This document shows positions 23,409 to 34,720 of a DNA stretch of 64,000 nt, piece after piece. The notes under the pieces are model-generated. The model ran no database searches and was not told where the DNA came from. It saw nothing but the letters and a program-made list of their open reading frames with translations. The stretch is from Neoarius graeffei (taxonomy: Eukaryota; Chordata; Actinopteri; Siluriformes; Ariidae), in NCBI RefSeq assembly GCF_027579695.1, contig NC_083571.1:50506297-50570296 (forward strand), in the 5' to 3' direction. Both the position numbers and the translations under genes were made by a program. How positions within the stretch are numbered: position 1 is the first letter of the stretch; each line of letters starts with the position of its first letter.

Positions 23409-23713
23409 TGTGGCAGCGGGGGCGTGGTCAAGCATCGGTCTGTGACCGGAGGGCGGAGCCAGGGAGGGTAAGTAGCAGAATCACTGCACCTGATGTTGGT
23501 TAATCTATGTTTGTGTGTCTTCCCCAGTGACCACGCCCTATATAAGGAGAGAGAGAGAGCAGAGGAAGGAAGCTCTCTCCCTGACCTGACGACTCGTGTG
23601 TGTGTGTGGCTGAGAGAATGAATCGTTACTGAAAAGTACTAAATAGAGTTTTCTTGTGGAACTTAATTCTGGCCTGCCGTCTTTTCTGTGCTCCACCTCT
23701 TCGAACTGCTACA
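23409..23713 (+). repeat. 3' LTR of the Ty3/gypsy element
   Basis: Matches the 5' LTR over its whole length with scattered substitutions and a few small length differences. Confidence 0.9.
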
Positions 23714-24020
23714 ACCTATTACTTCTCAAGTCCCACATCCTTTCTTGAACCCAAACTGTGTCATCCCGATGTAACTCATTGCTTTTGTTTCTGCTCTTCT
23801 CTTCAATATACGCAGCATGATCTTAGATGCATGTACAATTAATGCCATCGTTCTATTCTTTTTGGATTCTCGGGTATTCCTCACCTTTGGTATTGTTACC
23901 ATCAACAGTTCTGTGAATTCTGTAACCCCTATGAAAATAGGGAAACTAACATACCATAGATGTAGTGGTATGCAACTTCCTATAGAGGGCACATTATGCA
24001 TCTCAGAGTAGAGCATCTTT
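23714..24020 (-). mobile_element. LINE reverse transcriptase, upstream part
   Basis: The minus strand reads NRTMALIVHASKIMLRILKR and MSYIGMTQFGFKKGCGT, the N-terminal RT motifs that precede the piece at 17661-18785 in the same LINE copy. The two are separated by the Ty3/gypsy insertion. Confidence 0.7.
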
Positions 24021-25630
24021 CAAGTATGCGCTTCCTCTGCACTCACTCTTCCACTTGAATCTTTTTTCCCGTGAACATGCCTTTAATCAGCTCCTGGTTT
24101 CTGGAATGAAATTGTAAAGAACATAAATGAAATTATTATTTTCATTTCACTGTACTTCTCAGTTTACCCTCTGCCAGAAATTCAGCTGTGAGCATGAAGG
24201 TGAAGAAGTTTTGTTGAGTTTTTCAGTCATTGGAACTCTGATTGGTTTTTTGAATGACAAGATAGAATCTGGATCCAAGATGGCGAGCCCAGCCCAGTGA
24301 GACTGGACGATCGTGGAAGCGGTGTAGCCAACCATGCAATCTGTCCCAGAGAAGGAACCTGACTTGTTGATTCGTTCATCGAGATATCTGATAAGAGTAT
24401 CCATACTGTTGACTCTACAACAGGTAGAATAGTCATAAGAGCACATCCTGTCCATGTTCAAGGAACTGAAATTTTGGAATCAGTACGCACACACTTGTTT
24501 GAGGAACTGAACTCTTTGGAGTCAATACACACAAGATTCGTGGAACTGATTCCTCTTTGGAAACACACACACACAGGTTTATATGGATTAGATGGACTTT
24601 TTCTCCGAACAGGCCCGGTGGTGGTTTACATGGACTACCCTTTCCTGAGGTCCTAGAGCAATGGGAGTTGGATTAAAACACTGCAAAAAATCTGAAAAAA
24701 AAAAATTAGGTCACTTCAGCATTCACGTACGGGCTACACAACTTCATACACAGCACCCCAATCATATTGTGGTTTACATGGACAGTTCTCTTTTTGACAA
24801 ATGTGTGACTTACGAGGACAAAACAAAACATTTTTGGGTCTTTAAAGGGACAGTGACATCACTTTTAAATAGCTGATCATTAACATAAATACACACACCT
24901 GACAGCACAAAGCATTACTGGAACAGTTATTTTATTAACTATAAAGTGCTCTTAAACTTGAAATATTCAGCACGTATACACAATACTAAAATGTATCAGC
25001 ATATAAACAAAAATATGTATAAAAATAACTGCACTTCGTAATTCTATTAATTATCTGGCTGCATATATGATTTGTTTTTGCAATGCCAATTGAATTATGT
25101 TAAAATGAACGTTAAACTGAACTGTAGTTACACAGACAGTCAACCACAGTCACAACTTTGAACGCTCACATTAACTTTCCTGCCAATACCCCATTATTAT
25201 CGAACTTGCAAAGACCCATTTTAGAACAATGGATGCAAAGGTTGATAAAACCTTAAGGCATCAGCACAACCCCAACAAAAAGAACAAACTATATGTTTAC
25301 AGCAGTAGTTTTTGACTGCCCTTTTGCATGAATATTTAAAAGTTATCTGGCTACATATGGAAATTTTTCATACAGCCAATTGCCAAAGTCAAGCAGTTTC
25401 ATTTTAAAGGTGTATTTGTTTGATGCAGAAACATCATTTTGTTAGGGAGTGACAGTGACTAACAGCTACACAACAAAACCTTTTAAAACCCACAAGCTTT
25501 CCAGTGAAAATCAGATCCTTAACTAATTTAGAAAACCCACGTTGGAAACAGATGGATTTATGAAACGAGTGATTCCATCAACATAATCACAACATGTATA
25601 CAAAAAACCCAGAGTGGATTCCCAGTGGAG
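24021..25630. other. Intergenic sequence downstream of the SET-recombinase gene
   Basis: Contains an imperfect repeat of about 45 bp (GAACTGAACTCTTTGGAGTC and variants, 24465-24570). No coding or RNA gene seen. The 3' untranslated region and polyadenylation site of the gene at 25631 should lie in the right part. Confidence 0.4.
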
Positions 25631-25884
25631 TTACAGCTTTTGTTTCTGTGACTGCCTCTTTGCAGCTATTCCTCGGTTTCTGACAAAGTCCCTTATATTT
25701 TGCACTGTTCGTTGTTCTAAAACAGGGTCTTCTGCCAGCTTACAATGACTACATTCGTTTTTTGTGGCCAGTTTTCCTTTACTTATGTGATCCCTGAAAT
25801 ATCGCATGACTGCAGCAACCTCAGCCTTAGACCACGGTTTCTTCAGCAATCTTCTGGACTCATGTTCTTGACCAGTGTCTTGTC
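25631..25884 (-). CDS. SET-recombinase gene, exon 14 (basic C-terminal domain)
   Basis: 254 nt from acceptor TTTACCAG to the stop at 25631. In phase with exon 13 it reads GQDTGQEHESRRLLKKPW, SKAEVAAVMRYFRDH, NECSHCKLAED and RTVQNIRDFVRNRG, and ends in a Lys/Gln-rich tail. The PWSKAEV..MRYF start resembles the first helix of a Myb/SANT-like DNA-binding fold; the CxxC may bind metal. I remember very similar C-termini in teleost predicted proteins. Confidence 0.75.
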
Positions 25885-26580
25885 CTGGTAAATACACAAA
25901 GTGAAAAAATATCACACAAAACACAATGAGTTGGCCAGTTGGAGCAATCACAACCTTAGTTGAACTAATGCCACAGATTTCTGTTAACTTGTTTGTGATT
26001 TTTTTATTTTATTTTCAGTTGACTACTCACTTTATTTGATTGTACACCTAGATTTGGCTAAGTCTTCATATTAGCTGCAGCTGACTTTAAGGTATACAAG
26101 TACCGTACATTAAGCACTGTACAAAGCTCTTAAAGTACAGTGAGGATGCTTTCAAAAACAATGCATAGCATGTAGTTTTTAATTCAACACTTAATTCTAT
26201 ACAAGGTGCAGTAAGCAGAAAAAGACCTATAAACCAATCTCTGGCACCACTACAGCAGGATCAGTTCTCCTTAGTACACCTGCACACAGTTTTCAGGTAC
26301 CTCTAGAACAGAGGTGGGCAAACTACGGCCCGCGGGCCACATCCAGCCCGTTGGCGTTTTTAATCCGGCCCGCGGAAGACAATCATATAAACACGATTGA
26401 GCAGATCTATAAACTATAAGCGTCAGTGTTACCACGTAGACAGGTGTTCTAGAGATCCGTCTTTCCAGTCAGTCGTATTCACGCGAGATTACATTTGCAG
26501 AGTGGTGCAGCGCGTGCCATGGAAGTCATTCTGGCGCCCGTGCCACCGATGATCTCGAGAACACAGGATAAAACTTTACA

Positions 26581-26832
26581 ATGAGTGGTCCTAAAAAAAG
26601 AAAAGTGGACAGTGAGTGCAGGGTGTTCAATAAAGAATGGACAACTAAATATTTTTTGCTGAAGTCCGATCAAAGGCTGTATGCCTTATTTGCAAAGAAA
26701 CCGTTGCAGTTTTAAAGGAATATAACATCAAACGGCACTTTTCCTCCAAGCATGCTAATTATGCTAACAACCAGTCAGCGCAAGCATGGACGAATACAGC
26801 TCAGCGGTTGCTGAGTGAATGTGAGTATTAAC
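26581..26832 (+). pseudogene. hAT transposase N-terminal fragment (BED-like finger)
   Basis: ATG opens MSGPKKRKVDSECRVFNKEW, followed after a one-base frameshift near 26660 by AVCLICKETVAVLKEYNIKR and HFSSKH. The CxxC ... HxxxxH pattern is a BED-type zinc finger as in GTF2IRD2/ZBED-like hAT transposases. The catalytic domain is absent. Confidence 0.75.
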
Positions 26833-27619
26833 ACTTTCTCTTTTTAAAACTATGTTGGAGCTGTAATAAGATGGTAGTCACATGTTTACAGACATAATAA
26901 TATAAAAAGTATAACTCTTAGTAATTTTGGTTGTCGTGGGTGGCTGCTGTAGTGCTGGTGTTTGTTTTTAAGTACCATGTGCTTTTGGGTGTCTGCTCCG
27001 CCCCTCATTTATGTCCCTGCCTGCTATTATAGGTGTATTATGAGCAGCTGACCTTGCTTCTGCTTATATCTGTTCCTGGACTTTTGCCTGTGGAGGTTAT
27101 TCTGATCTATGAGTGGCCTTTTGGAATATGAAAACCTGTTTGGAACCTGTGTTTTGATTTTTTGAGGACTGGAAATATTTCAGTGAGTGACTTTGAACCT
27201 GAAAACCAGTTTGGAGTTTTTTGCTTTCTTGAGCTGTTTTGTTTGATTTTGTGGGCTGGATGGATCCAGTGCCAAACCACTGAACTGCAAACATGTTGGC
27301 ATGGTGTGGTACCCAAACTGTTGGACTGCAAACATTTTGGAATGGTGTGGTACCTCTCCTACTAATGGTGGTTGGTTGTACTGGCAGGCTGGAAGTGGAT
27401 GGTTAAAAAACAAAACAAAAAACACTCAGGTGTAAATCTACAAGTTCAGTGAAATGTACAAAAATGATATGTACTGATATGTAATTTAGTTCAATTTAAT
27501 GATATGCAATTTAGTTGTATGTATAAAATGATACAAATATACAAATACACTGGCATCCTACTCATCCTGGCAGCTCAAAGATGTAATTTAAGAATTAAGT
27601 GTGCTACTTTTCTTACCAT

Positions 27620-27620
<1 letters not shown>

Positions 27621-27668
<48 letters not shown>
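27621..27668. repeat. (GT)n microsatellite
   Basis: Pure GT dinucleotide run inside the hAT element. Confidence 0.95.
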
Positions 27669-27670
<2 letters not shown>

Positions 27671-28557
27671 TACTTTTCTGGATGGATCCAGTGCCAATCT
27701 ATTGAACTGCAAGCATTTTTCTGCTCTGCCTTTGTTGACTGAGAACTAAAATAAATGTCAATCTGATCTGCATTTGGGTCTCTGTCAGTGAAGGCCTTAC
27801 AATAACACTAAAGCTTTTCCGGTTTGTGTTTGATATGTATGAATTTGGTGTTGGCCCGGCCCGCCTGGCAAATTTCAAAAGTCAATGTGGCCCCTGAGCC
27901 AAAAAGTTTGCCCACCCCTGCTCTAGAAGTTGCACAGCTGTGTCTCTGCACTGTGTCTCGTCATGTAATCCCAGATTGATGATGCTTTATGAATCTGGCT
28001 GTATGTTTGGGGCTGCTGTCATACAAGACACCTCACTGATGGTACTGCATGATGGATAAGAACCTAAACATCTAAAGTGCCAAAATCTTTTTTGACAGTC
28101 ATCTACTTTATTAATTGGGATCACTTGTTGTACAGATGTGGTGCGGTTTGCTACTGCCTTATTTTTTTTTTTTTAAATTAAATTAAAATTTTAGTTTAGG
28201 AGGCTGTATTGTGATGTGTTTTAAGTAGAAGACAATTGGGGCACCCATATATATCATACACTGTACTGAAACTGCAATATTGTTTTCTAGTCCTATATTT
28301 ATTCCATTTTACATTATTTTTATATTTTATCCTTTTTGCAATTTCTATTTGCATTTTGCTTTTAATATTATCTTTTTGTGTCTTCTGTAAAGGTGCTTTA
28401 CAATCAAACTTGCCTTACCTTCAGACAGAGGGACAGTCTCAGTTACTGTCGATGTAACAGATGACACTGTTCCTGCCAAACACATAATTTGACAAAAGTT
28501 TTTTTAATGAGCAAAAAATTATCAACAGAAACACAACTATAAAGTGAGGTAACTTAC

Positions 28558-28680
28558 CAAAATCACTAATGTCATGGACTTGCTCTGTGATAGAGTCTGA
28601 GGGAGCATCCACAGGTTCACTAGTCCCACACTCTGATGCCGTGAATGCTGTGCCACTGTCATCGGATTCGCTCTCACTTC
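28558..28680 (-). CDS. SET-recombinase gene, exon 13 (acidic)
   Basis: 123 nt between acceptor GCCAAG and a strong donor TTTTG-GTAAGT. In phase with exon 12 it reads GSESESDDSGTAFTASEC, then SEPVDAPSDSITEQV and HDISDF. Acidic linker. The acceptor lacks a good pyrimidine tract, so the left border is less sure. Confidence 0.6.
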
Positions 28681-29246
28681 CTTGGCGTCAGTGTCACTGA
28701 ATGGAATTTCGTCTAGGAAATGGTATTCGTACAATTCACATGAACAGCTTGGCAAAAAATTTAATAACTTAATATTGGCAATAGTATTTTAGCCCAATCT
28801 ATGTAGTATACGTAATGTCGTCCACTTGTGATTGACCTGTCATTATGTTGTGTGGACAAGATAGAATTTAATCATTTGTGCACACAGATTAACATCATAA
28901 AAATATCAGGACTTCGATGACTCTATAATTTGGGTCATTACAATTGAAATATTAATTTGGATAACAATAACATTAGTAAAATTATTACACAGTATGATGC
29001 TGTTAACACAATACAACTGAGAGCCATTAAACCATAATATTGAATTTTTGCCCAATCTTATTATAGGGCTTTTATGTTTGTATTTCTGAGCTGTAGACGT
29101 TGGCTTTTATTTGGACCTTTTGTTTGCTTAGAAAAGTTTGGTGATCACTGTTCTAAAGCATCCATGTGCCTCTAAATTAATATTAAAAAAAAAAAACAAA
29201 TAAATATTCTGAGAAAATATCTGCAAGTGCTAATTTCTGCACAAAC

Positions 29247-31296
29247 CTTCAATTTCAGTCTCATCCAGTGATTTCCCCTGCAGGCTGGAAAGATGTCCTT
29301 TCTCCACTGACAAAAGCAGCTTGGAAATCTTGGCCAGCTGTGTTGTGGGAACTGGTAATCTGTAGAAATCGCGGTGAACACGGATGTCGTGACCCAGGAA
29401 ATCTGCAACCTGGTCAAGTTCGTTATTTTTTAAATTAAGGACTTGTGAGAGTGTGGCCACATGTTTCCGAAGTTGTGTCGACCTCAGGTGCTCAGGGTGC
29501 TTTGCCCCACACTGGTTTGCATGAACATGCAAACAATCTTGTCCTCTGTAATTGGTCACTGATTTGAGTCTTGCAAACAGGAAGACATTTGTCTCACAAA
29601 CACCACACTCAGTCCTTTCACTGGTCAGTAGTGAGAGAGCATCCACCATGCTTGGGGTGAGCAGAACTGCAACCTTTCTTCCCCTTTTTCCCATGATTTC
29701 GACACGGCTGAAATAGTTGCAGAGTCTTTGTTCAGTCTTTGACAACCCCATGGCAACATCTTCATGGAGCTTTGTGTTGTCTCTTTCATAAAAACTTCTG
29801 AGGCGCATTTTTGAAACTTCCCCAGGACGTCTCCGATTGAACACAATGATTTGAGCAAGTGTAACTTTTGCAAGTTGAGCGTAGTTCTGAGCGGTGGCTT
29901 CCTCCTTCAAGTTGCAAAAGGCACTTTCTGCAGCTTCCTTAAGGTACCGGTGAAGAATCTGAACATCTTCAGTGAAGGGTAATGTTGATGGCTTGTTGTA
30001 CTTTGCATCGCTCAGTGTGTTCAAGGCACTGTGAGACACCAACTCAGACCACTTGAACTGTACAATTTCTTGAATATATCAGTGGACTTGATCAGTTCTT
30101 CATCTTCTGCCATGAGGGCCCGACAATGGATGATGTCACAGATTTTGTGTAGTGTATGTCCTAATTTCAGTGCAAGGCTTTTTGTTGTGTAGGAATGTTT
30201 TTCCTCATCAAAACCTGAAACTTTCTTCACTGCTTGCACAACTCTCTGGAAGTTAGCAGGTTTAACAGCCTCTTCCACGTTATGAACTGAGAATTCTGTG
30301 CGCAGACATAGTAACAAACGCCCAACTTCACGGAGCTTCTGTCGCATGTATTCATACTTTGTAGGGTCTTGTCCATGTTTGTTGTACAGTGACTGGGCAA
30401 ACTGAATAATAGAAAAGTCATTTCGCACAACTGAAGCAACCTCATCCTGTTTCATGGCAGTGAGGAGCTTCCACACTCCACTTGAGATCTGATGACAGGA
30501 TGCAGACTCTAGAGCAGCAGCCAAACCCAGTACTTTGGTTCTCCCAGGTTCTTTAGTCAAATCTTCATTTTCTGGCTTGCAGGGGCATCTGCGGACATGT
30601 CTCCAGAGCTCTTTCCGAAGGTACATCCCTTGGCAGTGTATACAGTGAATAAACCTTCCTCCCACTGCTTTAGCCTTTGGTCTTCTCTTCACTTTCAGTG
30701 ATCCCGTTCCACCTTGTAAAACTGCAGTGTTATGTTTAAAGTTTCCCTTATTCCTCATTTTCTCTAATAATATTTTACGCTCTTTTGAGCATTCAGGGAG
30801 TGTAAAAGCATGTACAATTTCAGCATGTGTAGTGTGTGTTTTCAAGTGGTGGGAAATCTTACTTTGTGGCTTACCACAAATGTAACAGTAATTTCTATTA
30901 CTTGTCAGATATGCTGATTCTTGGTTATTACGCTCTGCTCAATCCTGTGGCTTTTCCTTTGATAACTTTTTGATAGAATTTGATGATTCTGATGATTCAG
31001 CAGCATTGAAAACCATGTGATCTTCAAGAGTTGTGCTGTGCACAACTGAGATGCTTGTATCTGACCCATAAGATGTCCCATCATCTGGTATTACTGGTTT
31101 TATGTGAATCTGTTTAGCTTTCATCTGATGAGGCAGAAAGGGGATGCTTGCATCTGAATCTTCATTGTCCTCATTTTCTGACTCAGAGTCTGGTATGCAA
31201 TCCTCATCAGACACGTTCCGAAGATCATCTGATACTTGATCCAGTTCTGAATGTGATGCGCTATCCTGATCTGACAGAGGTTCATCCCCAGAACAT
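29247..31296 (-). pseudogene. SET-recombinase gene, exon 12 body: zinc fingers and tyrosine-recombinase-like domain
   Basis: The exon starts at 33438 (acceptor CATTTCAG), is interrupted after 17 nt by the Harbinger-type element, and resumes at 31296. It encodes an acidic Ser-rich region (SESENEDNEDSDASI), a finger NYCYICGKPQSKISHH, a second Cys/His module HCIHCQGMYLRKELWRHVRR and a helical domain (EYMRQKLREVGRLLLC). The recombinase-like core follows: FNRRRPGEV (Arg I, about 29830), GKRGRKVAVLL (beta-hairpin Lys), STQLRKHVATL (Arg II; the usual His is Thr), FLGHD (His III) and HRDFYRLP (candidate Tyr nucleophile, about 29363). That order matches phage-integrase/Crypton-type tyrosine recombinases. 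Damage: TGA at 30939-30941 (CGA to TGA likely) and one base lost near 30060. It ends in phase 1 at GAAG-GTTTGT. Confidence 0.8.
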
Positions 31297-31972
31297 TTAG
31301 GCCCTGTCCACATGGCAACAGATTCAGGTGAATCTGATAAAATTGTTTATCATTTCGGCCTGGCGTCCACACGGCACCGGCGTTTTGGGTGCCCCAAAAT
31401 GAAATCTTTTGAGAACGGGTTCCAGAGTGGAAAAATCTGGCAACGGCGCCATTGCAAAGTCGTCTGGATGAGTAGAACGGATTTGTTTACGATGATGTCA
31501 CAACCACATGACTGTGAGTGCTTCACGCCGGGTAGAAGTGTAACGAACTTGATGCGAGTTGTCAACAAATAAAAAGGGAAAAAAAAAAAGGAGCGATCTC
31601 ACCTCTTCAGATGTTGGTTTAAGTCCGACAATACATTCCTCAAAAAGGGCGTAGAAGAACAAAGTAATCCATCAACGTGTAGCATTCAATTTATTCCGGA
31701 CCATTAAAGAATTCTGGAGGATATCAGAATGTTGGCATACCGGCTTCCATCTATCCCCATTCATTCCTCTTTCCACATCTCCATTCAAAAAACGAGCAGA
31801 AGGTGTGTGCGTGTGACAGTGACAGGGTGAGTGACACGGAAGAAGCTAGGCTCATGCTCGCCCTGAATTTCTCTTAAAGTGAAGGCAGAAGAACGTTCAG
31901 CGCCTGGCCAGGCTTTCTATGTATTAATTTACATAGACGTTTTAATATGAAGTATAAATAAGTGTCTTAGAC

Positions 31973-33131
31973 CAGAGATTCTCAAACTGTGGTACGCGTA
32001 CCACTAGTGGTACGCGGGCTCCATTCTAGTGGTACGCCAAAGAATCACTTAATTAAATATAAATTTTAAAAAGTGAAATACTATCCATAATATCCGAATG
32101 GATGAAAATATCTTATCAACCGATGACAAGAAAATGAAAGGAAATACAAATTAAGTTAATAATTTAAAAAAGCTTGCAAGTGCTTCTGGGTAGCCATACG
32201 TAGCGTACGTACGCATTCCCGCCGGTTCCGCTGACAGATGGTTATCCGCCATTGGTAGACTAGGCTGTGATGGGAAAAGGTGGAGGTGGCTTTGCTAATT
32301 ATGACGAGTACGACAAAATTACTGTCGTGGCTTAAATCCGCGAATGGGAGCGTGGATCAGGAGAGAGGGAGAACTGAAGAGGACGTGTGTGAGCCGAGCG
32401 CAGATGCTAACGACAGTGGCAAAACCAGCCCCAGAACTGGTAGCAAATGGCAGAAACCAGTAAGGAGGAAGTATGACGAAAAATACATAAAACTGGGATT
32501 CATTTGGAGCGGGACAGAGGAGCTGCCCAGGCCGCAGTGTGTTGTATGCGGGGACGTTCTGAGCAATGAGTCCATGAAACCGTCGCATCTCAAACGGCAT
32601 CTTACAACCAAACACACAGCACTAAAGGACAAACCAATGGATTTTTTTTTACGAAAAATGATGAACTGAAGCAGTCCAAGTCCACCATTTTGTCCTATGG
32701 TACACCTGTAGCCAAAGCACAGGAAGCTTCATATCGTGCCAGCCTCCTGATCGCCAGAGCCGGTAAGCCGCACACAATCGGGGAACTGCTGTGTTTACCA
32801 TTAGCCAAAGAGATGACACGTATCATGTGTGGAGAGAAAGCTGCCAGAGAGTTAAACTTTTATGTGCAATTAATTTTATTTGATTCATTATTTAAGGACA
32901 GTGTTTTATTTTCCTATATTTAAACACAGTGTTACTGTTCAAAGTACTGTGTGTAATGTTACAGTGGCCAACAATATTAAATATACTTGTTAAATAAAAC
33001 CTCCACCTTGTTTTTAATGAATACTTAGACCTACTACGCTACTGTATTTTAATGTTGGTCATTATGGTGGTACTGGGAGAGCCAAGTATTTTCTGAGGTG
33101 GTACTTGGTGAAAAAAGTTTGAGAACCACCG
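31973..33131 (+). mobile_element. hAT element with BED finger ORF, nested in the Harbinger element
   Basis: Begins CAGAGATTCTCAAACT and ends in the inverse AGTTTGAGAACCACCG, with a perfect 8-bp duplication TCTTAGAC. An internal deletion removed most of the transposase, leaving the N-terminal part. Confidence 0.9.
32301..32870 (+). pseudogene. ZBED-type hAT transposase N-terminal fragment
   Basis: Encodes MTSTTKLLSWLKSANGS, then a BED finger (QCVVCGDVLSNESMKPSHL, KRHLTTKH). After a frameshift near 32650 it continues with ASYRASLLIARAGKPHTIGE, typical of ZBED5-like hAT transposases. The catalytic and dimerisation domains are missing. Confidence 0.8.
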
Positions 33132-33525
33132 TCTTAGACAATAGATACTATTTTACGCTACTGATTAATAATCAAAACTTTATGTGGCTGATGCTACAGA
33201 AAAAGGGGTTTATGCGCATGCGTAAACCCCTTCTTCTATTGTTCTGGTGTCTCCGACGGGACAGTCTTACAGCGCACCTAGAGGTGTGGCATGTGTATTG
33301 CATCATTTTCAGCAAGCGTTGCGTTGCCATATGTACCTGAAATTTTACTGATCCGTTGCCCATGTGGACGCGATATTGAGAAAAAAAAAAATCTCGTTGC
33401 CGTTGTCATGTGGATGTAGCCTTAGAAAGCTGTTGCTCCTGAAATGTTGAGAAAAATTATTTTAGCTAGTGATGGACACTTTATAGACAGTTTAGAAATT
33501 CAAGAACCCTTAAGTGGATACTCAC

Positions 33526-33596
33526 CTGTGACAGGTGGTGGAAGTTCTCATTCGTAATTTGTCTGAGGCAGGATTTATGCCAGATGCCTGAACAAA
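33526..33596 (-). CDS. SET-recombinase gene, exon 11 (Cys-rich module, end)
   Basis: 71 nt, acceptor GTGTTACAG, donor CACAG-GTGAG. Joined in phase 1 to exon 10 it gives YKCK-VCSGIWHKSCLRQI. The WHKSC ending resembles the last ligands of PHD/RING-type fingers. It ends in phase 0 and joins exon 12 as HLSQ-EQQLSKCSGDE. Confidence 0.65.
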
Positions 33597-34471
33597 CTGT
33601 AACACATTTGAATATATTATTTTTAACTCTGTTGGTCTATTTAAGTTGGCAGTAATTTGGAATAAACAAAACAGCAAAAAAAAAAAAAAAAAAAATCACT
33701 GTTAAAGAGATACATAATTGATATGAATGTTTGCACAAGACTAATTCAAAGGTAGATTCAGGAAAACCTCAAGCATGGCAACCTCATAGATCCCACTGTT
33801 AAGTTTTTAATGAATCTGTTTAATAGCGGTAGATTTTGTCCATCCCATTTATATTAAATAAGGTTAACAAAATATTAGGAACACACCCCAGTATACCAGT
33901 AGAGTTCAAGAGCCTCTAAAATGACCATTAAAATAAACAGAAACCTCTGTCAAACAGATCCAATAAAAACTGTATTTTGATCCTCACAAAGGGAGGTTTA
34001 TTACAGGCCCGTTCTGTTATACCTCATTAGTTTTAGTTAGGTGTACCTAATATACTGGCAAGTCAATGTGACAACAATCCTTTTGGATTTGTGGAAATGG
34101 AAATTTGATGAAATATGGAAATTAGATGGTGATAGTTATCAAATTGAATGCTGAACTATTAGTGAGATAAAAGACACGTTTTGACCGGGCCCTGCACTAG
34201 TTGATGTAAATGGATTAGGCAAAGTAATAAACACCTGTCAGTATAACACAATACAGCACAATACAAATGCTGTCCTCTAAAATAATCACACAGTTGAATC
34301 TCTCTAAAACTGTTTCAGCAAAAACACTAACCTTCATGAAAGAGAATTTACTGCAGGACTGCTGTATTAGACTGCATTAGTTTTAGCTAGGTTTTGTTAA
34401 CGAACTGCCAAATGAGTGTATATCCACCCACTGCCCTTAGCTGCACACTACAAATTCACTGAATATCTCAC

Positions 34472-34669
34472 CTTTGCATTTATAGCCAAGCCACTTGAAG
34501 GAGGATACAGGTCCTATGCACTGAATGCACTTGTCCAAGGAGGATACTCTTGTGCACACAAGGCGATGATTTTGACACTGATGGCAAAATTTTATGGCAA
34601 CATTAATTTTTTGTGAAACAGTTTTAGTGGCAGAATATTTAACATTCACATTTTGACATCTACACAGTC
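34472..34669 (-). CDS. SET-recombinase gene, exon 10 (Cys-rich module, first part)
   Basis: 198 nt from acceptor TCTTCTAG to donor AAAG-GTGAGA (phase 1). It encodes KFCHQCQNHRLVC, then DKCIQC and KWLGYKCK. The Cys pairs suggest zinc binding, and the pattern continues into exon 11. PHD-like, but not a clean match to a named finger. Confidence 0.65.
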
Positions 34670-34720
34670 CTAGAAGAGCCAATACATTTCAATCCAATAT
34701 CAACGTGACAAGCAATTTAC

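Larger units (their letters stand above)
18791..23713 (+). mobile_element. Ty3/gypsy LTR retrotransposon with integrase before RT (Gmr1-like order)
   Basis: A 4.9 kb element with LTRs at both ends and a perfect 5-bp duplication ACCTA (18786-18790 and 23714-23718). Parts in order are gag with a CCHC knuckle, aspartic protease, integrase, reverse transcriptase and RNaseH. Integrase before RT is the copia-like order known from Gmr1-type Ty3/gypsy elements of deuterostomes. The LTRs differ at roughly 6-7% of positions by eye, so it is not a very recent insertion. The coding region is a fossil with several breaks. It sits inside a LINE. Confidence 0.9.
26309..27920. mobile_element. hAT element with BED-type transposase N-terminus, in intron 13
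   Basis: Ends CAGAGGTGGGCAAACT and the inverse AGTTTGCCCACCCCTG, with a perfect 8-bp duplication CTCTAGAA. Only the 5' coding part of a transposase remains (26581-26832). The interior is filled with other sequence, including an imperfect 50-bp duplication near 27260-27360 and a (GT)n tract. Non-autonomous. Confidence 0.9.
31300..33421. mobile_element. Harbinger-type element inside exon 12, copy 1
   Basis: Ends GGCCCTGTCCACATGGCAAC and the inverse of GGCTACATCCACATGACAAC, flanked by TTA (31297-31299 and 33422-33424), the TWA-type 3-bp duplication of PIF/Harbinger elements. No transposase is seen. Removing it with one TTA restores an open coding frame across the site. It carries a younger hAT (31973-33131). 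Copy 2 lies at 37534-38979 in the opposite orientation. Confidence 0.85.
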
